From assembly GCA_002632355.1 (NCBI GenBank), contig NSJJ01000009.1:92274-156273 (forward strand): 64,000 nucleotides of DNA, written 5' to 3'. Below the pieces are notes generated by a model. It saw only the letters and a program-made list of their open reading frames with translations, made no database searches and was not told the origin of the DNA. The stretch's first letter is position 1; the number at the start of each line of letters is the position of its first letter. A program made the translations under genes and the position numbers. Of the stretch, positions 46,601 through 55,869 are shown piece after piece. Source of the DNA: Sulfuricella denitrificans (lineage in GTDB: Bacteria > Pseudomonadota > Gammaproteobacteria > Burkholderiales > Sulfuricellaceae).

Positions 46601-47815
46601 ATGAATCTCGGCTTCTACATCATCCTCACAGCGCAATTCCTGTCGGCGCTGGCCGACAATGCCCTGCTCTTTGCGGCAATCGCGATGCTGAAAGAGCTCA
46701 GCGCGCCGGACTGGCATATCCCTGTACTTCAGCAGTTCTTTGTCGTCTCCTATATTCTGCTCGCCCCTTTCGTCGGCGCATTTGCCGATGCGATTCCCAA
46801 AGGGCGGGTCATGTTCATCAGCAACAGCATCAAATTCGTCGGTTGTCTGGCCATGCTTTTCGGTGTTCAGCCCCTTTATGCTTACGGTATCGTAGGACTC
46901 GGAGCAGCAGCCTATTCCCCGGCCAAGTACGGCATCCTCACCGAATATCTGCCGCCCAAAAAACTCGTGGTCGCGAACAGCTGGATGGAAGGCGCCACGG
47001 TTGCAGCCATCGTGCTGGGGGCGATCATCGGCGGCATTCTTCTGAATCCAGCCTTGTCCAGCTCGTTACTCGCCGGGTGGCAACTCGACGGTAGCATCAG
47101 CGTGTCCAGATTTGCGATCATTGTTGTCACTTTGCTGTATATCAGCGCCGCCGTGTTCAACCTGTTCATCCCTCGTGTCGCGATTGACCACAAGCTGCCC
47201 AAGAAAAACCCGCTCTACGTTCTGCATGATTTCTGGCATTCCTTCATCCTGCTCTGGCGCGATCCTCAGGGCCAGATTTCACTGGCCGTCACCACCCTGT
47301 TCTGGGGTGCAGGCGCAACGTTGCGTCTGGTCGTCCTGACATGGGCGGGACTGATTCTTAAATTCGACCTGGAAAAAGCCACGCAACTGACCGCTGTGGT
47401 GGCAGTGGGTATTGCCGTGGGGGCGATCGTGGCAGGGAAATTCGTCACGCTGGAAAAATCCGTCAAGGTGCTCCCGACCGGGATACTGATGGGGCTTACC
47501 GTAATCTCGATGATTTTTGTGCATGACTGGCGCATTGCGGTCGCGCTGCTGTTCCTGATCGGGGCGCTGGGCGGCTTTTTCGTGGTGCCGATGAATGCCC
47601 TGCTGCAGCACCGCGGCCATTTGCTGATGGGGGCCGGGCACTCGATCGCAGTGCAGAATTTCAACGAAAACATCAGCATCCTGCTATTGCTCGGCGGCTA
47701 CGCGATGATGGTCAAAGCGGGGTTGCACATCAATACCATCACCATCATTTTTGGCGCTTTTGTCAGCCTTTCGATGTGGCTGATCCACTACCGTTATCAG
47801 CGCGTAACGGCTTAA
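46601..47815 (+). CDS. lplT: Lysophospholipid transporter LplT
   Basis: LplT is an MFS transporter that flips lysophospholipids to the inner leaflet for re-acylation. The 404-aa protein has about 12 membrane segments, with the family N-terminus GFYIILTAQFLSALADNALLFAAIAML and the AAAYSPAKYGILTEYLPPKKLVVANSWMEG segment. No acyltransferase (Aas) gene is adjacent. Translation may be coupled to an 11-codon upstream frame. Confidence 0.9.
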   Translation: MNLGFYIILTAQFLSALADNALLFAAIAMLKELSAPDWHIPVLQQFFVVSYILLAPFVGAFADAIPKGRVMFISNSIKFVGCLAMLFGVQPLYAYGIVGLGAAAYSPAKYGILTEYLPPKKLVVANSWMEGATVAAIVLGAIIGGILLNPALSSSLLAGWQLDGSISVSRFAIIVVTLLYISAAVFNLFIPRVAIDHKLPKKNPLYVLHDFWHSFILLWRDPQGQISLAVTTLFWGAGATLRLVVLTWAGLILKFDLEKATQLTAVVAVGIAVGAIVAGKFVTLEKSVKVLPTGILMGLTVISMIFVHDWRIAVALLFLIGALGGFFVVPMNALLQHRGHLLMGAGHSIAVQNFNENISILLLLGGYAMMVKAGLHINTITIIFGAFVSLSMWLIHYRYQRVTA

Positions 47816-48531
47816 GGCTCCCGTGTAGCGCTCTGCAATCCTTCCATGGTGCGCACGGCGAAACATAGATCTTCCCAGGCCCTGGCCTTGTCCTGCAAGC
47901 TGCGCAGCAGATAGGCGGGATGGTAAGTCACGATCAGCGTAATTCCCTGGCACTGGTGCAGCTTGCCTCGTAGGCTGGCGATGGCGCTATCCGTTCCAAG
48001 CAGCCGGTGCGCAGCCACCTTGCCCAGGGCGATGATCAGTTTGGGCTGGATCAGCGCGATCTGCCGTGTCAGATAGGGCTCGCACGCGGCCACTTCGTCC
48101 GCTTCCGGGTTGCGATTGGCCGGCGGGCGGCATTTGACGGCATTGGCGATATACGCATTCCGGCCACGTTTCAGGCGGATGGCCGCCAGCATGTTGTCGA
48201 GCAGCCTCCCTGCCTGGCCGACAAACGGCTCGCCCTGCTTGTCCTCTTCCGCGCCCGGCCCCTCTCCGACCAGCAGCCAGTCCGCCTGTTCGTCGCCGAC
48301 ACCGAACACGGCCTGGGTGCGCGTTTCATGCAGGCGGCAGGCGGTACAGCCGGATACGGACGCTTTCAGTTCGCTCCAATCCATACGCAATATGGCATCG
48401 CGCCGGTTTTCTGTCACATTGGCTGACGCAGCGGCAGTATCCAGACCTTCAGCAAGCTCTGGCGCAGCGGCAGCACGCTGACGCCACACCGGCCACAAAT
48501 TCAGTTCCTTGAGCACGTCCTGACGCGGCAT
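47812..48531 (-). CDS. Uracil-DNA glycosylase, type 4 (Fe-S)
   Basis: The 239-aa enzyme removes uracil from DNA. Four cysteines for the 4Fe-4S cluster are visible: Cys62, Cys65, Cys134 and Cys150. Motif A is GEGPGAEED (89-97) and the later motif is HPAYLLRS. This is the family-4 pattern. The N-terminal 45 residues are less conserved. It overlaps lplT by four bases at its 3' end and is followed upstream by rimI and tsaB. Confidence 0.93.
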   Translation of the reverse strand: MPRQDVLKELNLWPVWRQRAAAAPELAEGLDTAAASANVTENRRDAILRMDWSELKASVSGCTACRLHETRTQAVFGVGDEQADWLLVGEGPGAEEDKQGEPFVGQAGRLLDNMLAAIRLKRGRNAYIANAVKCRPPANRNPEADEVAACEPYLTRQIALIQPKLIIALGKVAAHRLLGTDSAIASLRGKLHQCQGITLIVTYHPAYLLRSLQDKARAWEDLCFAVRTMEGLQSATREP

Positions 48532-48998
48532 TAAAGTGATGCTCCCATCACGACGGCGTCTTCGCGCCCATTGGCAGCTGGATAGTAATTGCGGCGCAGG
48601 CCGATTTCATTGAAGCCTTCGCTGAGATAGAGCTCGATGGCCTTTATGTTTGAAGGCCGGACTTCGAGAAACATCATGTCCGCCTTGTCCTGTCGCGCCA
48701 CCTCCACCAGATGGCGCAAAAACTGCCGTCCCAGACCCTGGCTCTGCCAGTCGTTGGCGATGCCCAGATTGAGCAAATGCGCCTCGCCCGCGGCAATCAT
48801 CAAGATGGCGTAGCCGATCGGGTGGTCGCAAAAATCATAGACCCAGCAACTGTAACCGGCGCTGAGCGAGTCCGTGAAATTGCCAATGGTCCAGGGAAAG
48901 GGATAAATCTTCCGTTCAATCGAAAACACGGCTGAAACATCTTCGGAACGCATGGGCCGAAGCATCGGTCTTTGATAATTTTTGAGCTGCGCGTTCAT
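48531..48998 (-). CDS. rimI: Ribosomal-protein-alanine N-acetyltransferase RimI
   Basis: This 155-aa GNAT enzyme acetylates the N-terminus of ribosomal protein S18. The acetyl-CoA loop is WQSQGLGRQFL, followed by LEVRPSNIKAIELYLSEGFNEIGLRRNYY, characteristic of RimI. It is translationally linked to tsaB upstream (overlap of four bases) and to the glycosylase downstream, a common betaproteobacterial order. Confidence 0.93.
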   Translation of the reverse strand: MNAQLKNYQRPMLRPMRSEDVSAVFSIERKIYPFPWTIGNFTDSLSAGYSCWVYDFCDHPIGYAILMIAAGEAHLLNLGIANDWQSQGLGRQFLRHLVEVARQDKADMMFLEVRPSNIKAIELYLSEGFNEIGLRRNYYPAANGREDAVVMGASL

Positions 48999-49669
48999 TT
49001 CCGCTCCGCAGTTTTCAGGGCAACCTTGTTGCGGATGTAGAGCGGCGCAGCCAATGCGGCATCTTCCCCCCCGCCCTGCTCGAACAGGGGCGCGGCCAGC
49101 TTCACCATATCACATGCCTGCGGGTAGACGCTGCCATCGGCGGAAAGCATTTGCCCCGCATAGCGTTGCTCTAACGCCTCAGCGTATGCGGAAAAGGCGC
49201 TGCCCGCGCCGACCCAGCCCGCACCCGGAAGCTCCGGCGCATCCTTGGCATAGCACAGGCTGGGCGCGCTGACGGTATGCCAGACGCCATGCTGTTTTTC
49301 ATAGGCCGCGTGATAAATCTCGCCGATCCGGGCATCGAGGCAGGCCAGCACCCTTTCGCCGGGCGCAGCCGCTGCCAGCGTCAGCAGGGTGGACACCCCC
49401 AGCACCGGCAAATCCGCCCCGAAAGCCAGTCCCTGAGCGATGCCGCAGCCGATGCGCAGGCCGGTAAATGAACCGGGGCCTTCGCCGAAGGCGATGCCAT
49501 CCAGCGATCCAAGCGATAAGCCGGCTTCGGCCAGCAATTCTTCCAGCATGGGCAGAATCAGGTCCGAGTGGCGCTGCCCGGCGAGTTCCTGGCGCGAAAC
49601 GACCTCCCCGTCCAGCCACAGGGCAACGGAGCAATTTTCGGTAGAGGTATCGAGCGCCAGCAGCTTCAT
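48995..49669 (-). CDS. tsaB: tRNA threonylcarbamoyladenosine biosynthesis protein TsaB
   Basis: TsaB is the scaffold partner of TsaD for the t6A37 modification of tRNA. ATG 49669 overlaps the preceding stop (TGATG); the TTG one codon earlier is unlikely. The 224-aa protein starts MKLLALDTSTENCSVALW and has GIAFGEGPGSFTGLRIG, both typical of TsaB. It lacks the metal-binding residues of TsaD, as expected. Confidence 0.94.
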   Translation of the reverse strand: MKLLALDTSTENCSVALWLDGEVVSRQELAGQRHSDLILPMLEELLAEAGLSLGSLDGIAFGEGPGSFTGLRIGCGIAQGLAFGADLPVLGVSTLLTLAAAAPGERVLACLDARIGEIYHAAYEKQHGVWHTVSAPSLCYAKDAPELPGAGWVGAGSAFSAYAEALEQRYAGQMLSADGSVYPQACDMVKLAAPLFEQGGGEDAALAAPLYIRNKVALKTAERK

Positions 49670-50058
49670 CAATGTTCCATGTAAACGTCAAATTCGATCC
49701 AGCGGCCGCGCCGTTTTTCCTTCGCGAGCGCAGTGATGCGCGCTTCCAGTTGCTGCCCATGATCCATGAAACGCGCCAAAGCGGCATTTTCCATGCGCGG
49801 CACGTGTCCCAGCTTGTGATCCTGCCACTCTACGCTGATGGCATTAGCGTCATAAGGATTATCCGCCTCGCGCACCAGCTTCAGCGCATCGCCGGACCTC
49901 ATCTGCGGCCACAGCTTGCGGCCCTCGTAGAACTTGAACCCGGCCAGGCGCGAGCTTTGCAGGTAGATCTTCGCTTCGGCAACCGGCTCCTGTGCCCATG
50001 CGCTGTCAGCACCGGCAAGCAGCGTAAACATAAAACATTTTACCCAAAACTGATTCAT
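49669..50058 (-). CDS. Exported HIRAN-domain protein, 129 aa
   Basis: An N-terminal signal peptide (about 1-22, ending SAWA) precedes a HIRAN domain: YLQSSRLAGFKFYEGRKLWPQMRSGDALKLVREADNPYDANAISVEWQDHKLGHVPRMEN. HIRAN domains are known for binding DNA 3' ends in eukaryotic remodelers; the role of free, exported bacterial versions is unknown. The gene is squeezed between a DinG-type helicase and tsaB with overlapping ends on both sides. Confidence 0.85.
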   Translation of the reverse strand: MNQFWVKCFMFTLLAGADSAWAQEPVAEAKIYLQSSRLAGFKFYEGRKLWPQMRSGDALKLVREADNPYDANAISVEWQDHKLGHVPRMENAALARFMDHGQQLEARITALAKEKRRGRWIEFDVYMEH

Positions 50059-51980
50059 TGCTGGGCAAAGAAAGCTTCCACTTCCTTCAGCTCGCGCGAG
50101 CGCTTCATTGGCGGCAGGCTTTGCCAGATGCGCTTGCCGTAGGATTTGGTCAGCATGCGCGGATCGCAGATCATCAGCACGCCACGATCAGTTTCGTCGC
50201 GGATCAACCGTCCCGCACCCTGTTTCAGGGTAATGACCGCGTGCGGCAACTGGTATTCCATGAAGGCATTGCGCCCCTCGCGGTTGATTTTCTCGATGCG
50301 CGCCGCCAGCACCGGATCGTCCGGGGGAGAAAATGGCAGCTTGTCGATGATCACCAGCGACAAAGCCGAACCACGCACGTCCACGCCTTCCCAGAAACTC
50401 TGGCTGGCAACCAGCACTGCATTGCCCAGCTTGCGGAAGCGTTCCAGCAATTCGGTGCGCGAGCCCTCCCCCTGCAACAACAGGGGAAATTCCAGCCCTT
50501 CCTTGTCGAAGGCTTCCCTGAGCAGGCCATGTGCGAGACGCATGGCACGCAGGCTGGTGCAGAGCAGAAAGGCCCTTCCGCCGCTGGCGCGGATCACCGG
50601 CAAGGCAGCAGCCACGACCGACTCGGTATACTCGCTGCTGTTGGGGTCCGGCATGGCTGGCGGCGCATACAGGATCGCCTGTTTCTCATAGTCGAACGGG
50701 CTTTCCCAGTAGCCGGTGGCCGCTTCCAGCAACCCCATCTGCCCCTGGTAATGGCTGAAATCGCGCTTCACCGCCAGGGTGGCGGAAGTAAAAATCCAGG
50801 CACGCGCCTGGCTGGACAACTGCTTGCTGAAAATCTCCGCAATGGATAGCGGCGTGGCATTCAACTGCAGCGCATGGCTGAACACCTCCACCCAGCGCAC
50901 GAACTCCAGGCCGGAGTCATTCTGCCAGTGGCGCAGCTTTCCGGCCAGTTCCTGACCTCTCTGCCAGCAATTTCCAAGACCTTCGCTACGTTCAGCCTGT
51001 GATTCAAGCAAGCTGACCAGCTCGTCAAGACGCTTGCTCACCCCTGTCAGGGCGTCATTGAAAGCGGGTAGCGCAAGCGCGCGTTGCACCGGAAGACGGC
51101 CCGTATCCTGCGAAAACACCAGGCGCAAGTCGCGTGCCGCCTTTTCCAGCGCGGCTGTCGCATCCGGCAGCGCCGTAAAATCCTTTGCCGAAGTCAGAGC
51201 TTCACCCAGGCTGTCGCGCGCCAGTTCAAGCAATTGACTGGTGCTCAGGGTATCGCCAAAGAACAGGCTGGCGGTTTCCGGCAACTGGTGCGCCTCGTCG
51301 AAAATTACGGTGTTACTGGCCGGCAGCAGTTCCGCCAGGCCCTCGTCGCGTAACATCACATCGGCGAAAAACAGATGATGATTGACCACCACCACATCGG
51401 CGGCCTGGGCGCGGCGGCGCGCTTCGAGAACAAAGCAGTCCTTGTGATAGGCGCATTCCTGCCCCAGGCAGTTGTCGCGCGAGGAAGTGACGAAGGGCCA
51501 GATGCCCGCGTCTTCCGGCACCGCGCCCAGACCGCTCTTGTCCCCGTCGCTGCTGACCTTGGCATAGCGTTCGATCAGGGGCAGGTATTTGACATCCTCG
51601 CGATTGAAAAACCGCCCCTCGTTGCGCGCCCTTTCCAGATGGTAGTGGCAGACGTAATTGGCACGCCCCTTGAGCATGGCAACCGTGACCGGCACCTGTA
51701 GCGCGGCACGCACAGCGGGGATATCGCGATTGAACAACTGGTCCTGCAGCGTCTTGGTGCCGGTGGAAACGATCACCTTGCCGCCGGAAAGCAAGGCCGG
51801 GATCAGATAGGCAAAAGTCTTGCCCGTTCCCGTCCCGGCTTCGGCCACCAGAATTTCGTGCTTATCGATCGCTCCGGCAATGGAACGCGACATTTCCAGT
51901 TGTTGCGGGCGCAGGCGATAGCCCTCTGCGGCGAGAGCAAGCGGTCCGTTGTCGGAAAATATCTGGTCCAGATTGGGCAT
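50055..51980 (-). CDS. DinG/YoaA-type Fe-S ATP-dependent DNA helicase
   Basis: This 641-aa superfamily 2 helicase of the XPD group unwinds DNA 5' to 3' in repair. Walker A is EAGTGTGKT (near residue 47), and the DEAH box is IFDEAH. Cysteines between them (YVCHYHLER, then CLGQECAYHKDC) fit an iron-sulfur cluster. C-terminal motifs include QSFWEGVDVRG and QGAGRLIRDETDRG. It is closer to YoaA than to DinG by length, but the distinction is not certain. Confidence 0.92.
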   Translation of the reverse strand: MPNLDQIFSDNGPLALAAEGYRLRPQQLEMSRSIAGAIDKHEILVAEAGTGTGKTFAYLIPALLSGGKVIVSTGTKTLQDQLFNRDIPAVRAALQVPVTVAMLKGRANYVCHYHLERARNEGRFFNREDVKYLPLIERYAKVSSDGDKSGLGAVPEDAGIWPFVTSSRDNCLGQECAYHKDCFVLEARRRAQAADVVVVNHHLFFADVMLRDEGLAELLPASNTVIFDEAHQLPETASLFFGDTLSTSQLLELARDSLGEALTSAKDFTALPDATAALEKAARDLRLVFSQDTGRLPVQRALALPAFNDALTGVSKRLDELVSLLESQAERSEGLGNCWQRGQELAGKLRHWQNDSGLEFVRWVEVFSHALQLNATPLSIAEIFSKQLSSQARAWIFTSATLAVKRDFSHYQGQMGLLEAATGYWESPFDYEKQAILYAPPAMPDPNSSEYTESVVAAALPVIRASGGRAFLLCTSLRAMRLAHGLLREAFDKEGLEFPLLLQGEGSRTELLERFRKLGNAVLVASQSFWEGVDVRGSALSLVIIDKLPFSPPDDPVLAARIEKINREGRNAFMEYQLPHAVITLKQGAGRLIRDETDRGVLMICDPRMLTKSYGKRIWQSLPPMKRSRELKEVEAFFAQQ

Positions 51981-52063
51981 GCAGTTAGGGGCAAAGACAA
52001 TAAAATTGTCTTGAACGTTTTGAGGTTTATATTAGGGGTGAGAAGTTTACCGGATTTGCCGCA

Positions 52064-53743
52064 TCAATGACGATTGGAGCGCCAAATCGACAGAATGATC
52101 CAGATGCTGTTGAAAAAAGCCAGCAGGAAACCGAGCAGGCCGAACAAGGGCAGACCGAACAGGGTTGGCCCGCCTTCCACTGTCATGACGATGGAAGAGC
52201 CGATCACCAGCGAGGCCGTCATGATCGCCATGGTCAGGCGGTTGGCGCTGCGGTCGATCTGCTGGCCGAAGTGATCCAGCCGTTTCAGATCGAGATCGAT
52301 GCGGAACTTTCCACGGCGGATTTCCCGGACCAGGCGCCCCAGATCTCGCGGCAGGCCCGTCACCAGCGCATAAAGCTGATTGAAGTCCTGCCAGCCACGC
52401 TGCAACAAGGCAGAGGGAGTATAACGCTCGCGAATCACCCGCGCGACAAAAGGTTCAAGGCGGCTGATCAGGTGAAACTCTGGATCCAGCTGACGCCCCA
52501 GCCCTTCCAGGGTAATCAGTGCCTTGAACAGCAGGGTCAGGTCGGAAGGCAGCGCCAGGGAATGTTCGCGCATGATCAGGGTGATTTCCTGCAGCAGGAC
52601 GCTCATGCGGACATCCTTGAGCTGGACATTTTCATAGTTCACCACCAGATCGCTGACATCGGCGGCCAGCTTGCTGTCATCCACACTGGCATCGCCTGTC
52701 CACTCCAGCAGGACATCCAGCATGCCCTGCTCATTGCGGCGCGCCAGGGCAGCAAGCAGGTCCACGATCTGGTTGCGACGCTCGTGGGTGAGGCGCCCCA
52801 CCATGCCGAAATCCAGCATGGCCAGCCGATTGTCTGGCAGATAAAAAACATTTCCGGGGTGGGGGTCGGCATGAAAATAGCCGTCGATCAGGATCATCTT
52901 GAGCACGGCATCCGCGCCTCGTGCAGCCAGTAACTTGCGATCGAGGCCGGCAGCATCGACTGCGGCGAGATTGTTGCCAGGGATGCCGACAATGCGCTGC
53001 TGCACATTCATGACGGTGCTGGTCCACTCCCAATACACTTTGGGAATCAGCACGCTTTCATCTGCGGCGAAATTGTGGGCGAAACGATCAATATTACGCG
53101 CTTCCCGTGCCAGATCCAGTTCGTGGCGAAGTGAACGGGAAAACTCGGCCACGACCTGCACGGGCTGGTAACGCCGGGATTCAGGCAGTTCGGATTCAAG
53201 AAGCTGCGCGATATGCGCCAGTATGCGCAGATCGGCTTCGATTTTCAGTTCGATATCAGGACGACGGATCTTGAGAACAACCTCGGTGCCGTCTTTCAGG
53301 CGGGCTTGATGCACCTGCGCAATGGATGCGGCGGCAACCGGCGTTGTCTGAACCTCGTTAAAGATTTCCAGGGGAGATGCGCCGAGAACATTGATCAATT
53401 CCGGCAGCAGGGTTTCAAATGAAACCGGCGGGACATCGCTTTGCAGTTTTTCAAACTCGCTGATCCACCCGGGGGGGAACATATCCACCCGGGTCGCTAA
53501 CACCTGCCCCAGCTTGACGAATGTCGGGCCCAGATCCTCAAATGCTCGCCGCACCCGCACAGCGGGTTCGAGGCGCATGATCTCTTCGGCTTCAGTCCAG
53601 CGCAGAATACGCCCGGCACGCTCGAGCACCCCGATGACCCCAAGGCGTCTTGCCACGTCGCCCCAGCCGTAGCGGATGAAGACAGTGGTGATTTCCTGCA
53701 GGCGGGAAATGTCCCGCACCACATTGAGCGTTTCGAGCAACAT
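52064..53743 (-). CDS. ABC1/UbiB-family atypical kinase
   Basis: The 559-aa protein shows the UbiB/ADCK pattern: the N-terminal KxGQ motif in TFVKLGQVLATR, the Ala-rich nucleotide loop in AAASIAQVHQA, catalytic DPHPGN and metal-binding LDFGMVG. Two membrane segments lie at the C-terminus. UbiB proteins support ubiquinone synthesis or lipid handling. It is not next to ubiE/ubiJ, so it may be a paralogue. It lies just downstream of a small helical-protein gene. Confidence 0.9.
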   Translation of the reverse strand: MLLETLNVVRDISRLQEITTVFIRYGWGDVARRLGVIGVLERAGRILRWTEAEEIMRLEPAVRVRRAFEDLGPTFVKLGQVLATRVDMFPPGWISEFEKLQSDVPPVSFETLLPELINVLGASPLEIFNEVQTTPVAAASIAQVHQARLKDGTEVVLKIRRPDIELKIEADLRILAHIAQLLESELPESRRYQPVQVVAEFSRSLRHELDLAREARNIDRFAHNFAADESVLIPKVYWEWTSTVMNVQQRIVGIPGNNLAAVDAAGLDRKLLAARGADAVLKMILIDGYFHADPHPGNVFYLPDNRLAMLDFGMVGRLTHERRNQIVDLLAALARRNEQGMLDVLLEWTGDASVDDSKLAADVSDLVVNYENVQLKDVRMSVLLQEITLIMREHSLALPSDLTLLFKALITLEGLGRQLDPEFHLISRLEPFVARVIRERYTPSALLQRGWQDFNQLYALVTGLPRDLGRLVREIRRGKFRIDLDLKRLDHFGQQIDRSANRLTMAIMTASLVIGSSIVMTVEGGPTLFGLPLFGLLGFLLAFFNSIWIILSIWRSNRH

Positions 53744-53752
53744 GACGGACTG

Positions 53753-54400
53753 TTATTTCTTCTGCGATTTCTCGTGTAAAGCTTCTGCCATGCCCGCCAG
53801 GATACCGCTTGCAAGTGCTGCGAGGCGGCTTGTGACAACCTGCGCCGCCTCCTTGCCGCTTGTCTTGCCTGCCTGCAAGGTAATGGAAATACGGCTGCTC
53901 AGATCAATCAGGCTGGCCTTGACGCTGGCACCGGTATCCGTGCCTGAATGGCGTGCATGTTCCACTGCGGCCTTGAATTCCTGTTTCACCCTTCCCCCCG
54001 TGGCTTCGGCCACCTGGCTCAGAATATCGAGGAAAGCCTGTTCCGTGATTTTCAGATCGTCCAGCGCGGGCTGAAGATCCTGTGCAGAAAAATCCTTTCC
54101 CTGTGAAATCATTTCCTGCAGCGCCAGATGCGTTGCCTGAGCCGCTTTGAGCAAGGCCGCATCAAGCCCGGAAATCGCTTCCGCAAGCGCTTCCTTCACC
54201 TCGCCACTGCGCTTCCCGGCCCCCAGGCTGACGCCTTCTGCCACAGAACGCACTACCGCGCGAAGCTCGGTTGAATCCAGGCGCCGCTCGCGTAGCGCCC
54301 GCAAGGTCAGGTCATGCACGCGAGTCCGGATATCGCTGTCATCCTGCATGGATACACTGGCAGCGGTGACAATTTCCTGCGTTGTCAGCGGTTCGCTCAT
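53753..54400 (-). CDS. Conserved helical protein next to UbiB-like kinase (DUF6781-like)
   Basis: This 215-aa protein is helical throughout, rich in Ala, Ser and Leu, without membrane spans or signal peptide. Its repeated pattern (VTAASVSMQDDSDIRTRVHDLTLRALRERRLD and later KQEFKAAVEHARHSGTDTGASVKASL) is what I recall for DUF6781-type proteins, and the layout also resembles phasins. It ends ten bases before the UbiB-like gene, so they form an operon. Function is unknown. Confidence 0.62.
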   Translation of the reverse strand: MSEPLTTQEIVTAASVSMQDDSDIRTRVHDLTLRALRERRLDSTELRAVVRSVAEGVSLGAGKRSGEVKEALAEAISGLDAALLKAAQATHLALQEMISQGKDFSAQDLQPALDDLKITEQAFLDILSQVAEATGGRVKQEFKAAVEHARHSGTDTGASVKASLIDLSSRISITLQAGKTSGKEAAQVVTSRLAALASGILAGMAEALHEKSQKK

Positions 54401-54494
54401 ATCGCTTCTCCTTTAGAATTAAGATGCTACATATGTCAGGTTAAAGCATTTTCAGCCTTTACAACAGCATGCTTTCCGGATAAATTACGCCCCC

Positions 54495-55031
54495 ATGGGA
54501 TTCAATAAACTTGCCACCGCCATTTTTCTGCTCATGACTGCCGGTTCCGCCATGGCGCAGGAAACAGCCGAAATCGCACCAACTCCCGAAGCCGCGCACA
54601 GTACCATTGAAACCCGACACCTTGCAGGTGTGGCAGACACGCTCAGTTACGCGCTGAATCTGATCGGTGTCAATTACAAATATGGTGGCAGCCAGCCTTC
54701 CACAGGCTTTGATTGCAGCGGTTATGTCAGCCACGTATTCCGCCAGATGGCCGGGCTTTCCCTGCCCCACAATGCCCTGGCCATGAGCCGCCTGGGCAAG
54801 AAAATTTCACCGGACGAACTGAAGCCAGGCGACCTGGTGTTTTTCAATACCCTGAAGCGTTCCTTTTCCCACGTGGGCATCTATGTCGGGAATAACCGTT
54901 TTGTCCATGCACCCAGTTCCGGTGGTGGCGTCGAAGTCGTCAGCATGCAGGACAAATACTGGGAACACCGCTTCAATGGCGCACGCCGTCTTCTTATTTT
55001 GCAGTTGCCCGCTGGATTGCTGAGCGAATAA
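54495..55031 (+). CDS. Secreted NlpC/P60 family cell-wall hydrolase
   Basis: The 178-aa protein has a signal peptide (about 1-21) and an NlpC/P60 domain. The catalytic residues are Cys74 in FDCSGYV, His126 in SHVGIYVG and His138 in FVHAPSSGGG. Such enzymes cut peptide cross-bridges in peptidoglycan (as MepS does). Its 3' end overlaps the patatin gene on the other strand by 38 bases. Confidence 0.92.
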   Translation: MGFNKLATAIFLLMTAGSAMAQETAEIAPTPEAAHSTIETRHLAGVADTLSYALNLIGVNYKYGGSQPSTGFDCSGYVSHVFRQMAGLSLPHNALAMSRLGKKISPDELKPGDLVFFNTLKRSFSHVGIYVGNNRFVHAPSSGGGVEVVSMQDKYWEHRFNGARRLLILQLPAGLLSE

Positions 55032-55869
55032 GCGGCAAGGCTGCTAGCGCCGCCTTTTCTCCCTCCATGATGGCCTGATGTTTCTGCTCGAAATCCGTTG
55101 AGCCGATGGCACCGGTATTCGGGCGAATCACCACATCCGCGCCGGCCAGTTCGTACTGCCCTATGGTCTGCCCCATGATGCTGAAGGTTTGCAGCATGAC
55201 ATCCACACTGTCGTTCACCCTGGCATGTTTTGGCTTGCTGGAGATATCAACGGCGATCACCACATCCGCACCCAGGCTGCGCGCCACCTTGACCGGAATC
55301 GGGCTGGTCAGGCCGCCATCGACATATTCCCGCCCATTGATGCTGACCGGCTGAAAAACGCCAGGCACGCTGCTGGAAGCGCGTACCGCCGCACCTGCAT
55401 TGCCACGCCGGAATACCGCCGTTTCCCCGCTGCCAAGATCAGTCGCCACGGCAGCGAAAATTTTCGGCAGGCTCTCGATTGACTTGTTATGCAGGGCGCG
55501 ATTCACAAAATTCTGCAATTGCTCGCCCTTGATAAACCCCCGGTTGGGCAAAGTCCAGTCACCCACACTATTCTCGTCGAGCTGGAAAGCAATTTTCTGC
55601 AGCTCAAAACCGCCATATCCAGACGCATAAAGGGCACCAACCAGACTGCCCGCACTGGTCCCGACCACAATCTGCGGATTGATCCCATGTGATTCAAGCA
55701 CCTTGAGAACGCCGATATGCGCGAAGCCGCGGACAGCCCCTCCTCCCAGAGCAATGGCAATTCTGGGGACGACAATTTTCGGGGCTTCCACTGGTTTGTT
55801 TTCAGGCGAGGATGTAGCGCAACCTGACAGGAGAAATACGCAGCACACTAGCGGCAATAAACCTTTCAC
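54994..55869 (-). CDS. Patatin-like phospholipase lipoprotein (RssA-like)
   Basis: The 291-aa protein begins with a lipoprotein signal (lipid Cys17 in LLSGC). The patatin fold has the oxyanion loop GGGAVRG (42-48), nucleophile Ser72 in GTSAGS and Asp184 in DGG. It should act as a lipase or acyl hydrolase anchored in the envelope. The RssA-type cytosolic form is different in lacking the lipid anchor. Convergent with the NlpC/P60 gene. Confidence 0.88.
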   Translation of the reverse strand: MKGLLPLVCCVFLLSGCATSSPENKPVEAPKIVVPRIAIALGGGAVRGFAHIGVLKVLESHGINPQIVVGTSAGSLVGALYASGYGGFELQKIAFQLDENSVGDWTLPNRGFIKGEQLQNFVNRALHNKSIESLPKIFAAVATDLGSGETAVFRRGNAGAAVRASSSVPGVFQPVSINGREYVDGGLTSPIPVKVARSLGADVVIAVDISSKPKHARVNDSVDVMLQTFSIMGQTIGQYELAGADVVIRPNTGAIGSTDFEQKHQAIMEGEKAALAALPLIRSAIQRATAK

